From: Patescibacteria group bacterium
Lineage (GTDB): Bacteria > Patescibacteriota > Microgenomatia > UBA1406 > GWC2-37-13
Assembly (NCBI GenBank): GCA_026004435.1
Contig: BPJD01000006.1
Location: 22,504-86,503 of the forward strand
Reading direction: 5' to 3'
Length of the DNA: 64,000 nucleotides
Both the position numbers and the translations under genes were made by a program. Below are positions 25,527 through 34,807 of the stretch, one piece after another. How positions within the stretch are numbered: the first letter of the stretch is position 1; each line of letters opens with the position of its first letter. Below the pieces are notes generated by a model. That model had not been told where the DNA came from. It saw only the letters and a list, made by a program, of their open reading frames with translations, and made no database searches.

Positions 25527-26314
25527 TTCCTTTTTTTAACTATAAACTTATCACTGTATTTATTAGGTTTTCTTGTCTTAACTCCCCTGGCTGGTTTGCC
25601 CCATGGAGTTTTCGGCTTTCTGCCTTCTCCGGTTCTGCCTTCACCTCCGCCATGAGGATGATCATGGGGATTTTGAGCTACACCTCTTACTGTAGGCCTG
25701 ATGCCTTTAAGCCTGCTTCTGCCTGCTCTACCGACATTTTCAAATCTGTGACCTGCGTTGCTAACTCTGCCAATAACAGCCATACAATTACCCAAGACCC
25801 TTCTTACCTCTCTTGAAGGCATTCTTAAATGAACATACTCTCCCTCTTTTGCCAACAACACTGCATAAGATCCTGCTGATCTTATAATCTGAGCTCCTTG
25901 CTTAGGATACAACTCAACACAAGAAACTTCCATTCCTAAAGGAATATTCTTAAGATAGGTGGCATTCCCAATTTTATACTCAATATTCTCTCCTGAAACT
26001 ATCTTATCTCCAATACTTAAACCCTCCAAATGCAGAATATATCTTTTTTCTCCATCTTCATACTCTACCAATGATATCTGAGCGTTCCTGTTAGGATCAT
26101 ACTCTATAGTCTTGACTGTACCCACTATATCAAACTTATCTCTCTTCCAATCAATAATTCTGTAAAACCTTTTCTGTCTGCCGCCTTTATGTCTGGTAGT
26201 TATCTTGCCTGTATTATTTCTGCCTGATTTTTTAGGCAGAATCTTGATTAAAGATTTCTCAGGCTCACTTGTTTTTGCATACAACTTTGTGTCTATATTA
26301 TTGGTTTTTGCCAT
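25523..26314 (-). CDS. rplB: 50S ribosomal protein L2
   Basis: L2 is needed for subunit association and peptidyl transfer. 263 aa: GRNNTGKITTRHKGGRQKRFYRIIDWKR near the start, SAGSYAVLLAKEGEYVHLRMPSREVRRVLGNC, and the nearly invariant VRGVAQNPHDHPHGGGEGRTGEGR with the functional His. Ten bases after rplW. Confidence 0.98.
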   Translation of the reverse strand: MAKTNNIDTKLYAKTSEPEKSLIKILPKKSGRNNTGKITTRHKGGRQKRFYRIIDWKRDKFDIVGTVKTIEYDPNRNAQISLVEYEDGEKRYILHLEGLSIGDKIVSGENIEYKIGNATYLKNIPLGMEVSCVELYPKQGAQIIRSAGSYAVLLAKEGEYVHLRMPSREVRRVLGNCMAVIGRVSNAGHRFENVGRAGRSRLKGIRPTVRGVAQNPHDHPHGGGEGRTGEGRKPKTPWGKPARGVKTRKPNKYSDKFIVKKRK

Positions 26315-26324
26315 ATTCTGTTAA

Positions 26325-26612
26325 TTAAACTTTTGGAAACAAATCAATACTTCCTTTAACAACTTTTATATAAGCAAACTTTTTATCTGGCAACTGCTTT
26401 GGCTGCATTCTTCTGCCAACTTTTTTAATTTTTCCTTTTCTAATAAATGTTTTCACATCTGCAACCTCAACTGAAAAAAGGTTTTGTACAGCTTCTGTTA
26501 TTTGATGTTTATTTGCACTTCTGTCAACCTCAAAGACATAAATACCTGTTCTTAACAACTGCGAACTTTTTTCTGTAATAACTGGTTTTTTTAAAATATT
26601 ATTAATTTTCAT
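26325..26612 (-). CDS. rplW: 50S ribosomal protein L23
   Basis: L23 docks trigger factor and SRP at the tunnel exit. 95 aa: ILKKPVITEKSSQLLRTGIYVFEVDRSANKHQI then VQNLFSVEVADVKTFIRKGKIKKVG. Its start overlaps the end of rplD by 11 bases. Confidence 0.96.
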   Translation of the reverse strand: MKINNILKKPVITEKSSQLLRTGIYVFEVDRSANKHQITEAVQNLFSVEVADVKTFIRKGKIKKVGRRMQPKQLPDKKFAYIKVVKGSIDLFPKV

Positions 26613-27273
26613 TTTGGCTATATCTTTGCTCTAAAATTTCTAATCCTCCTTTTGTTATCAATACAACATCTGCCAACATTAAAAGGTAGGGATTTATATT
26701 ATCAACTGTAGCACAAACAACATTCTTAATATTTCTTATAGGTCTAAAAATGTCTTTTTCAGAGTTGGGTCTTGCTAAAATAAGCACTCGTTTATCCTGC
26801 AGGTCTTTATCATTTAAAAATTTACTAACCTCCTTTGTTTTGTCAAAACCCAATAACAGATTATCATCAATGACAACCACACTCTTATTCTTTTGTTTTA
26901 AACTTAAAGCAGACAATAGAGCTAATCTTTTTTGTTTTTTATTCAGTTTAAGATTAAACTCTCTTGGCTGAGGCCCAAAAACAACGCCTCCTCCTACAAA
27001 AATAGGAGCTTTGATATCTCCATGCCTTGCTCTTCCGGTTTTTTTCTGACCATAGATCTTTCTTGTTGATCCAACTACCATTCCTCTGGTTTTTGTACTA
27101 ACTGTGCCTTTTCTTTGATTGGTCCTGTAAACATAGACATACCTATTAAGCTCATACTCATTAATTTCTGATCCAAACACAGTTTTGTCCAGCTTAATAC
27201 TTGTTGTTTTATCTTTCTGCCAAAACGGAGCAGAAACTGCATCTTGTTTTTGTTTGGAACTTATTCTTGGCAT
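26602..27273 (-). CDS. rplD: 50S ribosomal protein L4
   Basis: L4 lines the tunnel constriction and, in some bacteria, represses the S10 operon. 223 aa: RTNQRKGTVSTKTRGMVVGSTRKIYGQKKTGRARHGD-type loop near residues 52-87, GPQPREFNLKLNKKQKRLALLSALS, and a Rossmann-like end. Two bases after rplC. Confidence 0.97.
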   Translation of the reverse strand: MPRISSKQKQDAVSAPFWQKDKTTSIKLDKTVFGSEINEYELNRYVYVYRTNQRKGTVSTKTRGMVVGSTRKIYGQKKTGRARHGDIKAPIFVGGGVVFGPQPREFNLKLNKKQKRLALLSALSLKQKNKSVVVIDDNLLLGFDKTKEVSKFLNDKDLQDKRVLILARPNSEKDIFRPIRNIKNVVCATVDNINPYLLMLADVVLITKGGLEILEQRYSQNEN

Positions 27274-27275
27274 CT

Positions 27276-27977
27276 TTATTTTCTAGTATAAAATTTTAAT
27301 GCTGGCCTAATCTCTAGAACTGCTCCTGAAAATCCCGGAACTAATCCTTTTACCAGCAGTTTGTTTTTCTCCACCGAAACAACAGGCAGATTCTGCACTG
27401 TTACTCTATCTGTTCCCATTCTACCCGCCATTTTTTGGCCCTTGTAAACTCTGCCAGGAGTAGTTCCTGGTCCAATTGATCCCGGAGCTCTTAATCTATC
27501 AGACTGTCCATGAGTTTTTGGACCTCCGCCAAAGTTGTGTCTTCTCACAACACCCTGAAAACCCTTACCTTTGCTGACTCCAGAGATATCAACCATATCT
27601 CCTGCTTTAAACAAAGACTCAACCTCAAGCAGTTGTTTTTCTGCAATGACTGTGTCGGCTAATTTTAAAGTTGTTATTTTATCAACTGTTACTTCTAGGT
27701 TTAGGCTTGATGATAAGAATTTATCAAACCTAAACTCAGAAATAACAGCAATGTTATCTTTAAGTCCAAGTTTTTCCAGCTCTCCTTTTACTGGCTTTGT
27801 GATCTTTTTATCATAAACCATACCCAGCTTAACACTGTAATAACCATCAACTTCTTTTGTTTTAATATCCAAAACATAAACATTTGGCACAAAGATCTCT
27901 GTAACAGGTATTGACTGTCCCTGATCATTAAAAATTCGCTTTTGTCTTTGTTTTATACCTAATAAAAAACCTGCCAT
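27276..27977 (-). CDS. rplC: 50S ribosomal protein L3
   Basis: L3 reaches the peptidyl-transferase centre. 233 aa: starts MAGFLLGIKQRQKRIFNDQGQSIPVTEI, and the loop GKGFQGVVRRHNFGGGPKTHGQSDRLRAPGSIG and GRVYKGQKMAGRMGTDRVTVQNL are the family signature. The Gln in this loop that PrmB methylates in E. coli (GN/GQ context) is present in the fragment THGQSD. 34 bases after rpsJ. Confidence 0.97.
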   Translation of the reverse strand: MAGFLLGIKQRQKRIFNDQGQSIPVTEIFVPNVYVLDIKTKEVDGYYSVKLGMVYDKKITKPVKGELEKLGLKDNIAVISEFRFDKFLSSSLNLEVTVDKITTLKLADTVIAEKQLLEVESLFKAGDMVDISGVSKGKGFQGVVRRHNFGGGPKTHGQSDRLRAPGSIGPGTTPGRVYKGQKMAGRMGTDRVTVQNLPVVSVEKNKLLVKGLVPGFSGAVLEIRPALKFYTRK

Positions 27978-28011
27978 CTTAATCTTTTATAAAATTAATT
28001 AATTTTTAAAC

Positions 28012-28323
28012 CTAATGCATCTTTATCTCAACAGCAACGCCTGCTGGCAACTCCAGATGCATTAACGAGTCAATCGTCTGATTTGTAGGATTGATTATAT
28101 CAATCAATCTTTTGTGTATATGCAAACCAAAATGCTCCCGCGAGTCTTTATCAATAAAAGTAGACTTCATAACTACATAGATCTCTTTTTTCGTTGGCAA
28201 TGGCACAGGACCAACAACATTTGCTCCGCTGCCTATTGCTGTCTCAACTATTTTTTTACAGGTCTCATCCAACAACCTGTAATCATAAGATTTGAGTTTT
28301 ATTCTAACCTTTCCTCTTGGCAT
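28012..28323 (-). CDS. rpsJ: 30S ribosomal protein S10
   Basis: S10 of the 30S head; also NusE in antitermination. 103 aa: VRIKLKSYDYRLLDETCKKIVETA, GPVPLPTKKEIYVVMKST and HIHKRLIDIINPTNQTIDSLMHLELPAGVAVEIK. It is the first gene of the ribosomal super-operon. The 73 bases between tuf and rpsJ contain an intrinsic terminator and only a poor promoter-like sequence (TAATAT after the T tract). Confidence 0.97.
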   Translation of the reverse strand: MPRGKVRIKLKSYDYRLLDETCKKIVETAIGSGANVVGPVPLPTKKEIYVVMKSTFIDKDSREHFGLHIHKRLIDIINPTNQTIDSLMHLELPAGVAVEIKMH

Positions 28324-28350
28324 AGTTTCTAAAGTGCAATTTTAGATATT

Positions 28351-28382
28351 AAAAAAGGGTGGTTTTTAGACCACCCTTTTTT
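28351..28382 (-). terminator. Intrinsic terminator between tuf and rpsJ
   Basis: A perfect hairpin: 13-base arms at 28351-28363 and 28370-28382 with a six-base loop. The core is GGGTGGT/ACCACCC flanked by six A and six T, so it can work in both directions. Read on the minus strand it comes 14 bases after the tuf stop and 27 bases before rpsJ. Confidence 0.9.
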
Positions 28383-28396
28383 GTTTTTATAACAAT

Positions 28397-29578
28397 CTAC
28401 TTAATAATTTTTGTAACAACTCCGGCTCCAACAGTTCTGCCACCCTCACGGATAGCAAATCTGGAACCTTCTTCTAAAGCAACTTCTTTGATAAGTTTTA
28501 CTGTAACCTTGACATTATCACCCGGCATTACCATCTCTATATTAGATGGCAAAGCAACCTCTCCTGTAACATCAGTTGTTCTAATATAAAACTGAGGCCT
28601 GTATCCGCTAAAGAAAGGAGTATGTCTTCCTCCTTCTTCTTTTTTCAAGACATAGATCTCAGCTTCAAACTCTGTATGAGGTGTTATAGATCCTGGCTTT
28701 GATAAAACCTGACCTCTCTCAACATCATCTTTCTCAACTCCTCTTAGGAGAACACCAACATTGTCTCCTGGCAGAGCCTCATCTAGACTCTTTCTAAACA
28801 TCTCAATACCTGTGACAACTGTTTTGTGAGTTGGTCTTAGACCAACAATCTCAATCTCTTCTCCAACCTTTAAAGTACCTCTTTCAACTCTGCCTGTAAC
28901 AACAGTTCCCCTACCTTGAATGGTAAAGACATCCTCAACAGGCATTAAGAACGGCTTGTCAGCTTCTCTCTTAGGTTCTGGTATATACTCATCTACAGCC
29001 TTCATTAACTCCTCAATTGATTTTAAACCTTGCTCATCATCTTCCAATGCCTTAAGAGCAGAACCTCTAATTACAGGCACTTCATCTCCCGGATAACCAT
29101 AGTTCTTTAGAAGATCTCTTACTTCCATCTCAACCAAATCTGCAATCTCAGGATCATCTACCATATCAATCTTGTTTAAAAACACAACAATTGCAGGAAC
29201 ATTAACCTGTTTTGCTAAAAGTATATGCTCTCGAGTCTGAGGCATAGGACCATCTACTGCTGAAACAACCAAAATGGCTCCATCCATCTGAGCTGCTCCT
29301 GTGATCATATTCTTTACATAATCTGCATGACCTGGAGCATCAATATGGGCATAATGCCTTTTATCTGTCTCATACTCAGAGTGATGAATACTAATAGTGA
29401 GACCTCTGGCTCTTTCCTCTGGAGCTTTATCAATGTCTTCGTATTTTTTATCTTCAGCCAAACCTTTTTTAGATAAATAATGATGAATAGCTGCTGTTAA
29501 TGTTGTTTTGCCATGGTCTACATGACCAATAGTTCCAACATTAAGATGAGGTTTATTTCTTTGAAATTTATCTGCCAT
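28397..29578 (-). CDS. tuf: Elongation factor Tu
   Basis: GTPase that brings aminoacyl-tRNA to the ribosome. 393 aa: G1 GHVDHGKTT near residue 18, switch region [23 protein letters not shown]3 [10 protein letters not shown]4 NKIDM, and domains 2-3 through [13 protein letters not shown] at the end. Length matches E. coli. Located upstream of rpsJ on the same strand but with its own promoter and terminator. fusA, rpsG and rpsL, the usual neighbours, are not here. Confidence 0.98.
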   Translation of the reverse strand: MADKFQRNKPHLNVGTIGHVDHGKTTLTAAIHHYLSKKGLAEDKKYEDIDKAPEERARGLTISIHHSEYETDKRHYAHIDAPGHADYVKNMITGAAQMDGAILVVSAVDGPMPQTREHILLAKQVNVPAIVVFLNKIDMVDDPEIADLVEMEVRDLLKNYGYPGDEVPVIRGSALKALEDDEQGLKSIEELMKAVDEYIPEPKREADKPFLMPVEDVFTIQGRGTVVTGRVERGTLKVGEEIEIVGLRPTHKTVVTGIEMFRKSLDEALPGDNVGVLLRGVEKDDVERGQVLSKPGSITPHTEFEAEIYVLKKEEGGRHTPFFSGYRPQFYIRTTDVTGEVALPSNIEMVMPGDNVKVTVKLIKEVALEEGSRFAIREGGRTVGAGVVTKIIK

Positions 29579-29935
29579 AATAATATTTTTTTAAACTTAT
29601 AAATTAAATGCAAACTAGCAAAAACTTAATAAGATAGTAAATCTATTATAATATCAAAATATTCTTAAATCAACTCCAACTTAAGCAGTTTTGCAACCCT
29701 TAACTGAACTTTAACATTATAACTTATAAAACCAATTTGTAAAGAAGTAAAACCAATACCTGCGGCAATAATTATTTACTCTGATACCTGCTAAATCTTA
29801 TTAACCTTAACAATTTATGCTTTTATAATAATAAAATTAAAAAAATTGGTAAAATGTATCTAATAATTGCTAAGTATTCTCTTATTGTAAAAACTAATCA
29901 AAGTATTATAAAATAAAACAAAGTTATATTAATTA
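29579..29935. other. Intergenic region between divergent tuf and the 7TM gene
   Basis: About 357 very AT-rich bases. It holds the tuf promoter (29645-29673) and, for the plus-strand operon, a weaker candidate TTGTAA at 29885-29890 and TATAAA at 29907-29912 with 16 bases between. I see no tRNA, riboswitch-like stem or small gene here. Confidence 0.55.
29645..29673 (-). promoter_or_regulatory. Sigma-70-type promoter of tuf
   Basis: On the minus strand TTGATT (29668-29673) and TATAAT (29645-29650) are separated by 17 bases. The start would be near 29638, giving a leader of about 60 bases without Shine-Dalgarno sequence. Confidence 0.6.
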
Positions 29936-29944
29936 TTGCGCTAT

Positions 29945-30643
29945 ATGAACTTTTTAATTAATTACGCAATTAATGTAGGTATACCAACAACTTGGCTGGA
30001 GTATCTTTTACTGCTGCCAATATTTAGTTTAATAATAGTCTTTATGCATTATATTATTGGTTTAAGAAGTTTAGGTCTAACAACTCCACTAATCTTAGTT
30101 TATGCCTTTCTTGAATTATTTAAGAACAATATTCAGCTTAATCTGTTAATGAGCTTAGGTTATGTGCTGTCTATTATGATAGCAGCAACTCTGGTAACTA
30201 CCTTTATTTACTTTTACCTTAAAAACTCCTTAATGCATTACAAAACCAAAATAGCCCTGGCAATTTCTTTATCTGCGGTTACCTCTCTGGTGGTTATTTA
30301 TAGCCTGCAATCTGTTTTTACTATAAACACAACTAACCTTAGCGCTTTCACAATTATTGCAATTATTCTAAGTATAGAAAACTACTGTAAATATATATTA
30401 AGAAAAGGAGCAAACTATGCTCTAAAGCTTTTTACCTTAACAATTATGCTGGTTATTCTTTGCGTAGGGCTGGGCATAAACAAAAACTTTATTATTTTTT
30501 TGTTTAGCTACCCTGTAATATCGCTTTTAGCTGTAATTGCAATTATGCTTATAGGTCTCTGGAAAGGCTTTAGACTAATTGAGTATTACAGATTCTGGGA
30601 ATTATTAAATAAAGACACCTCAAATGATAATAAGGATTCTTAA
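29945..30643 (+). CDS. 7TM domain protein of the ATP-grasp/retropepsin system
   Basis: 232 aa with seven or so hydrophobic helices. The first lines (GIPTTWLEYLLLLPIFSLIIVFMHYIIGLRSLGLTTPLIL) match the 7TM half of the proteins known as inactive transglutaminase fused to seven transmembrane helices, in particular the GLRSLGxxTP motif. In other bacteria an extracytoplasmic transglutaminase-like domain precedes it; here that domain is absent. A TTG at 29936 would add three residues; I prefer ATG. The next gene overlaps its end by 20 bases, so the two are coupled. Likely a membrane sensor or transporter working with the ATP-grasp enzyme (inference). Confidence 0.75.
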   Translation: MNFLINYAINVGIPTTWLEYLLLLPIFSLIIVFMHYIIGLRSLGLTTPLILVYAFLELFKNNIQLNLLMSLGYVLSIMIAATLVTTFIYFYLKNSLMHYKTKIALAISLSAVTSLVVIYSLQSVFTINTTNLSAFTIIAIILSIENYCKYILRKGANYALKLFTLTIMLVILCVGLGINKNFIIFLFSYPVISLLAVIAIMLIGLWKGFRLIEYYRFWELLNKDTSNDNKDS

Positions 30644-32093
30644 CAAATTAGCTTTAATCAATAAAAACAGAAAAAGAATTCTGTCTATTAATAAAAGAAA
30701 TATTGATTTTGTCAAGAAATACAACTCTGAAATTAGTTTTGAGATCTGCGACAACAAACTGCTAACCAAAAAAGTTCTTAAATCAGCTGAAATACCTACT
30801 ACTGAACTAATCAAGGTTATAAAAAATCACAATCAAATAGAACAACTTGATATTAGCAAACTGCCAGAACAGATTGTTATTAAACCAGCCAATGGAGTTG
30901 CAGGCAGAGGTATTGAGATTTTTTTTAACCGAGACAAAAACAACAATTTTATCAGAGCAGATGGAAGCAGAGTCTCAGTAGACAGCTTCAAGATTTATCT
31001 TGAGGATATTTTAAACGGAACCTACTCATTAGGAGGCAGAAAAGATTTTGTAATTATTGAAGAAAGAATTAAAAATTACAAAGGTTTTAGAAATTATACC
31101 TTTAAAGGAACGCCTGATATTAGAATTAATCTGTTCAAGTATGTGCCTGTAATGGCTTATATCAGATGGCCAACTAAAGAGTCAAAAGGAAAGGCCAATA
31201 TGGCTTTGGGCGCTGTTGCCTCTGGTATTGATATTGCAACAGGAGTTACGACCCACTCAGTTTACGGCAAGGCCAATGGAGGAAGAGGAAAAGCTATAGA
31301 GTTTGTTCCCGGCACAAAATTAAGATACTCAGGAGTTAAAATACCCTACTGGAATAAAATACTAAAGTATGCTGTTGAAGCATCAAAGGCAACTAAGCTT
31401 AGGTTTGGAGCTGTTGATTTTTTAATTGACAAAGAAAAAGGTCCAGTTGTAGTTGAGCTTAATGCCAGACCAGGACTATCAGGCCAGATTGCCAACAATG
31501 ATGGTATGCTTTGGCGATTAGAAAAGGTCAAAGATCTGCAGATTAAATCAACAGAACACGCCATACAGCTTGGCAAAGCTCTTTTTGGCGGTGAAATTGA
31601 GGAAGAAATTGAGGCTATAACAGGAAGGCCTGTTATAGGACTTATACACCCTGTAACAATCTACGGCAAATCAGAGAACAAGAGCATAAAGGTAAAAGCA
31701 AAGATTGACACAGGTGCTGACTCCTCTTCTTTAGATATTAAGGCTGTATTTGATTTAGGCTTTAAAAAGGAGATTGAGATCTTAAAAAACTTAGGACTGC
31801 CTCAAAACTTTACAGACCTTGAACAGGCAAGAAATGTCCAAAAACAATTGGAAGAAACAAAATTGGAAAAAATCAGCCAAGAGATTCCCTACATTCATCC
31901 AAGACTTTTTTTAATTAAAGCTGCTAATGGATACACACTAAGATTCGGGCTTAAACTTAAAATATCAATCGACGGAGAAAACAAAGAGACAGTAATTACT
32001 ATTACTGACAGGTCAACCCTGAAATACCAGATGATACTTGGCAAAAAAGACCTAAGAAACTTTATTATTGATCCCCAAAAAATAACTATTTAG
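30624..32093 (+). CDS. RimK-related ATP-grasp ligase fused to a RimB-like retropepsin
   Basis: 489 aa. Residues 1-325 form an ATP-grasp ligase of the alpha-L-glutamate-ligase-related type (TIGR02291-like): IVIKPANGVAGRGIEIF near 84-100, VIIEERI near 143, PVMAYIRWPTKESKGKANMALGAVASG near 175, and the metal/ATP-binding ELNARPGL at 278-285. Residues about 337-489 are a single-domain aspartic protease-like fold (PF05618, so-called ATP-dependent zinc protease or RimB family) with active-site IDTGADSSSL at 361-370 and the end MILGKKDLRNFIIDP. In other bacteria these are separate genes. The ligase probably makes an amide-linked peptide or modifies a protein and the protease cleaves it; substrate unknown. 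Confidence 0.87.
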   Translation: MIIRILNKLALINKNRKRILSINKRNIDFVKKYNSEISFEICDNKLLTKKVLKSAEIPTTELIKVIKNHNQIEQLDISKLPEQIVIKPANGVAGRGIEIFFNRDKNNNFIRADGSRVSVDSFKIYLEDILNGTYSLGGRKDFVIIEERIKNYKGFRNYTFKGTPDIRINLFKYVPVMAYIRWPTKESKGKANMALGAVASGIDIATGVTTHSVYGKANGGRGKAIEFVPGTKLRYSGVKIPYWNKILKYAVEASKATKLRFGAVDFLIDKEKGPVVVELNARPGLSGQIANNDGMLWRLEKVKDLQIKSTEHAIQLGKALFGGEIEEEIEAITGRPVIGLIHPVTIYGKSENKSIKVKAKIDTGADSSSLDIKAVFDLGFKKEIEILKNLGLPQNFTDLEQARNVQKQLEETKLEKISQEIPYIHPRLFLIKAANGYTLRFGLKLKISIDGENKETVITITDRSTLKYQMILGKKDLRNFIIDPQKITI

Positions 32094-33153
32094 AACTAAA
32101 GATTTGTTTGATTCTATTTAAAATTACAATAAAGAAAAACATTAGTACAAACAAAGCACACACAATGCTAAACTTAGACAGACTATTGTTTAAAAACAAA
32201 CTGGTTAAACCTAAAATAAAGGTTACCAGCCAGTAAAAAACAGCAATCCTCCTTCTACCCCAGCCTGCATCAAGCAAACGATGATGAAAGTGTCCCCAAT
32301 CAGCCCTAAATGGAGACCTTCCCTGAGCAAGCCTGCGGGTTATAGTATAAACTGCATCAATAAATGGAATCGCCAAAACAAGCACTAAAGTCCCCAGCTT
32401 GGCAACTGACAAAAGCGATAAAATAGCCAGATAAAACCCAGCCAAAGAACCAGCGCTATAGCCGGGCAGAATTTTTTGTGGATAAAAATTAAACGGCAAA
32501 AAACCTAAAAAAGCTCCAGAAACTATAAAGGCAAGCAGCATTGAGTCAGAGATTGAGATATCATAAACACTAAACCTTTGAGCCATCAACCCTAAAAAAA
32601 ACGCTGCTATTGCCACAAAACCCGGCATCTGACCATCAACGCCTTTGCTCCAATTAACAGCATTTATTAAAAAAACAATCCAGATAACAGACAAAATATT
32701 AGACAGCCACAAAAAGTTATGCTCTTTAAAAAAATAAAACTTAACAACATAATCTGTTAACACTATTGGCTCTCCAAAAGGATTAGAAATAAAAGGAATG
32801 CCTAAACCACCCAACACAGCAATAACAGCAGCAATAATATTTAGAACAAACCTTATGTAAGGTGAAACATCGTGTTTGTCGTCCCAAAGACCAGTAAGCA
32901 AAAGTATTAAGCTGGCAAGCAAGACAGCAGTTAAGATCTTATTGATAGTCATAAAAATCAAACTGCTGACTAATACAGCCAAAAAAATTCCAACTCCACC
33001 AGCTCTGGGCAAAATTCCTTTATGAGTATGAGCTGGGTGATGTCTGGTTTTTTTATCTGTAATCAAGTTATACTTTCTGGCAAACTTAATTACAAACGGA
33101 GTAGCTAAATAACTGATTGCAAAACTTAAAAAAAAAGCTAAAAAAAAACTCAT
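32086..33153 (-). CDS. WecA/TagO-type polyprenyl-phosphate sugar-1-phosphate transferase (MraY family)
   Basis: 355 aa with about ten transmembrane helices. Conserved cytoplasmic loops are visible: RHHPAHTHKGILPRAGGVGIF near residue 38, the Asp-Asp pair LTGLWDDKHDVSPYIRF near 90, NAVNWSKGVDGQMPG near 165 (NxxNxxDGxDG family pattern) and the His-rich FRADWGHFHHRLLDAGWGRRR near 285, which favours WecA/TagO over MraY. It would start a surface glycan on undecaprenyl phosphate. Last gene of the rfbB unit; its stop overlaps the convergent ATP-grasp gene by eight bases. Confidence 0.93.
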   Translation of the reverse strand: MSFFLAFFLSFAISYLATPFVIKFARKYNLITDKKTRHHPAHTHKGILPRAGGVGIFLAVLVSSLIFMTINKILTAVLLASLILLLTGLWDDKHDVSPYIRFVLNIIAAVIAVLGGLGIPFISNPFGEPIVLTDYVVKFYFFKEHNFLWLSNILSVIWIVFLINAVNWSKGVDGQMPGFVAIAAFFLGLMAQRFSVYDISISDSMLLAFIVSGAFLGFLPFNFYPQKILPGYSAGSLAGFYLAILSLLSVAKLGTLVLVLAIPFIDAVYTITRRLAQGRSPFRADWGHFHHRLLDAGWGRRRIAVFYWLVTFILGLTSLFLNNSLSKFSIVCALFVLMFFFIVILNRIKQIFSSK

Positions 33154-33462
33154 TTAAATAGCCAAAAGCAAAATTCTAATTATAAGATACGCGGCAAATA
33201 TGATTATAAAACCATTAATAAAATTAAAAAACGGTCTGATTTGATCCTGAACATCAGCAAAAAATTTAGTTAAGATATACTCATTTATAAAAAAAAAGAT
33301 ATTTGCCAACACCAAAGGAACAATTAAAAAATAAGTTCTAACAAGTTTGTCTTCATCGTCTAAATACGAAAACAACAAGGGGGCTTCAGGAGGAAGAAAT
33401 CTCCATAAAGCTGCAAAGATAACAATAACTAAAGCATCTACAGCAAAAACTAGTTTTTTCAT
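33154..33462 (-). CDS. Small three-helix membrane protein
   Basis: 102 aa with three hydrophobic helices (about residues 4-22, 44-65 and 77-100) and a short acidic loop SYLDDEDKLVRTY between the first two. I know no family for it. The stop codon TAA at 33154-33156 is directly next to the ATG of the WecA-type gene, and glyA is three bases upstream, so it is tightly in the operon. A partner or regulator of the lipid-carrier transferase is possible. Confidence 0.7.
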   Translation of the reverse strand: MKKLVFAVDALVIVIFAALWRFLPPEAPLLFSYLDDEDKLVRTYFLIVPLVLANIFFFINEYILTKFFADVQDQIRPFFNFINGFIIIFAAYLIIRILLLAI

Positions 33463-33465
33463 AGA

Positions 33466-34800
33466 TTAATAACTTTTAGGAATAGGAAATTTTCTGCATA
33501 AATCTAAAACCTTTTGTCTGTATTTTCTCAGACTAGCCTCAGCCTGTTTAATTATTTTACTACGCTGGCCTGTGATTCTTTCCTGAGCGTCGTTAATCTT
33601 AAGCTCGTTTTTCAACTTTGAGCCTAAAACAATAACATTAAATATAATTTCAGCAATAACGCTCATCTCCGGCTTCTTCATTCCCCGGCTTGTAATACCC
33701 GGAGTTCCCAACCTTATTCCAGAAGGATAAAAAGGAGGATTGGGATCAAAAGGCACAGCATTTCTATTCACAACAATATTAACCTTCTCTAACAACTCAG
33801 CTGCAGTATTGCCAAGCAGATTAAAGTTTCTAAGATCAACCAACAGCAGATGAGAGTCTGTCCCGCCTGTAACCAAATTAAATCCAAACTCTTTTAATTT
33901 CACTTCAAGCTGTTTGGCATTAACTATGATCTGTTTGGCATATTGAGCAAAACTTTTTTTGCTGGCTTCTTTTAAAGCTGTGGCAATGCCAGCTATTGCA
34001 TTAAGATGAGGACCGCCCTGCAAACCCGGAATAATTGCTTTATCAATTTTTTTGTCTAACTGAGGGTCTTTTAAAAGACCTTTTTTAGTCACCATAATAA
34101 TTGCGCCTCTAGGGCCTCTTAATGTTTTATGAGTAGTTGATGTAATAATATCTGCATACTCAACAGGTGAAGGGTAAACACCACCAACAATTAACCCAGC
34201 TATATGAGAGATATCAGCCATCAAATAAGAACCAGATTTTTCTGCTATTTCAGCAAATCTTTTCCAATCAAGCAGTCTTGGGTAGGCAGTTGTTCCTGCC
34301 ACTATAACCTTTGGTCTTTCTTTTAAGGCAAGATCCTCAAGCTGATCATAATCAATATAGCCGGTTTTAGTTACTCCATAACTAACAGATGTAAAAAATA
34401 CGCTAGAAGCATTTAAATTGGCTCCATGAGTTAGGTGTCCTCCGGCAGATAAAGATAACCCCATTATTTTTTCTTTAGGTTTAACAAGAGCAAAATAAAC
34501 AGCTAAATTTGCAGGAGAACCTGAGTAGGGCTGAACATTCACATACTCAACCTTAAACAATTTTTTTGCTCTTTCCTGAGCCAAAAGCTCTACTTGATCA
34601 ACAACCTCCTGACCTTGATAATACCTTTTTTTAGGATACCCTTCAGCATATTTATTGCCTAAGCAAGAACCAACAGCTTCCTGAACAGCCAAACTTACAA
34701 TGTTCTCTGAGGGAATCATCATTAAAGTCTGTTCCTGTCTCTTCCTTTCAGCTTGTATTAGTTTGTAAATTTTTGGATCTGTTTTAGCTAAATACTTCAT
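33466..34800 (-). CDS. glyA: Serine hydroxymethyltransferase
   Basis: PLP enzyme that splits serine into glycine and methylene-tetrahydrofolate. 444 aa, a bit longer than usual. Readable motifs: MMIPSENIVSLAVQEAVGS, NKYAEGYPKKRYYQG, LSAGGHLTHG, the PLP-binding STTHKTLRGPRGAI (Lys near 230) and PPFYPSGIRLGTPGITSRGM. It lies between sugar genes in the operon rather than with folate genes. Source of one-carbon units for the folate-dependent reactions of the cell. Confidence 0.97.
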   Translation of the reverse strand: MKYLAKTDPKIYKLIQAERKRQEQTLMMIPSENIVSLAVQEAVGSCLGNKYAEGYPKKRYYQGQEVVDQVELLAQERAKKLFKVEYVNVQPYSGSPANLAVYFALVKPKEKIMGLSLSAGGHLTHGANLNASSVFFTSVSYGVTKTGYIDYDQLEDLALKERPKVIVAGTTAYPRLLDWKRFAEIAEKSGSYLMADISHIAGLIVGGVYPSPVEYADIITSTTHKTLRGPRGAIIMVTKKGLLKDPQLDKKIDKAIIPGLQGGPHLNAIAGIATALKEASKKSFAQYAKQIIVNAKQLEVKLKEFGFNLVTGGTDSHLLLVDLRNFNLLGNTAAELLEKVNIVVNRNAVPFDPNPPFYPSGIRLGTPGITSRGMKKPEMSVIAEIIFNVIVLGSKLKNELKINDAQERITGQRSKIIKQAEASLRKYRQKVLDLCRKFPIPKSY

Positions 34801-34807
34801 AGATAAC

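Noticed and set aside
29579..29935. Riboswitch or small RNA in the large divergent gap
   Set aside because: I found no stable stem-loop beyond random AT pairing and no terminator.
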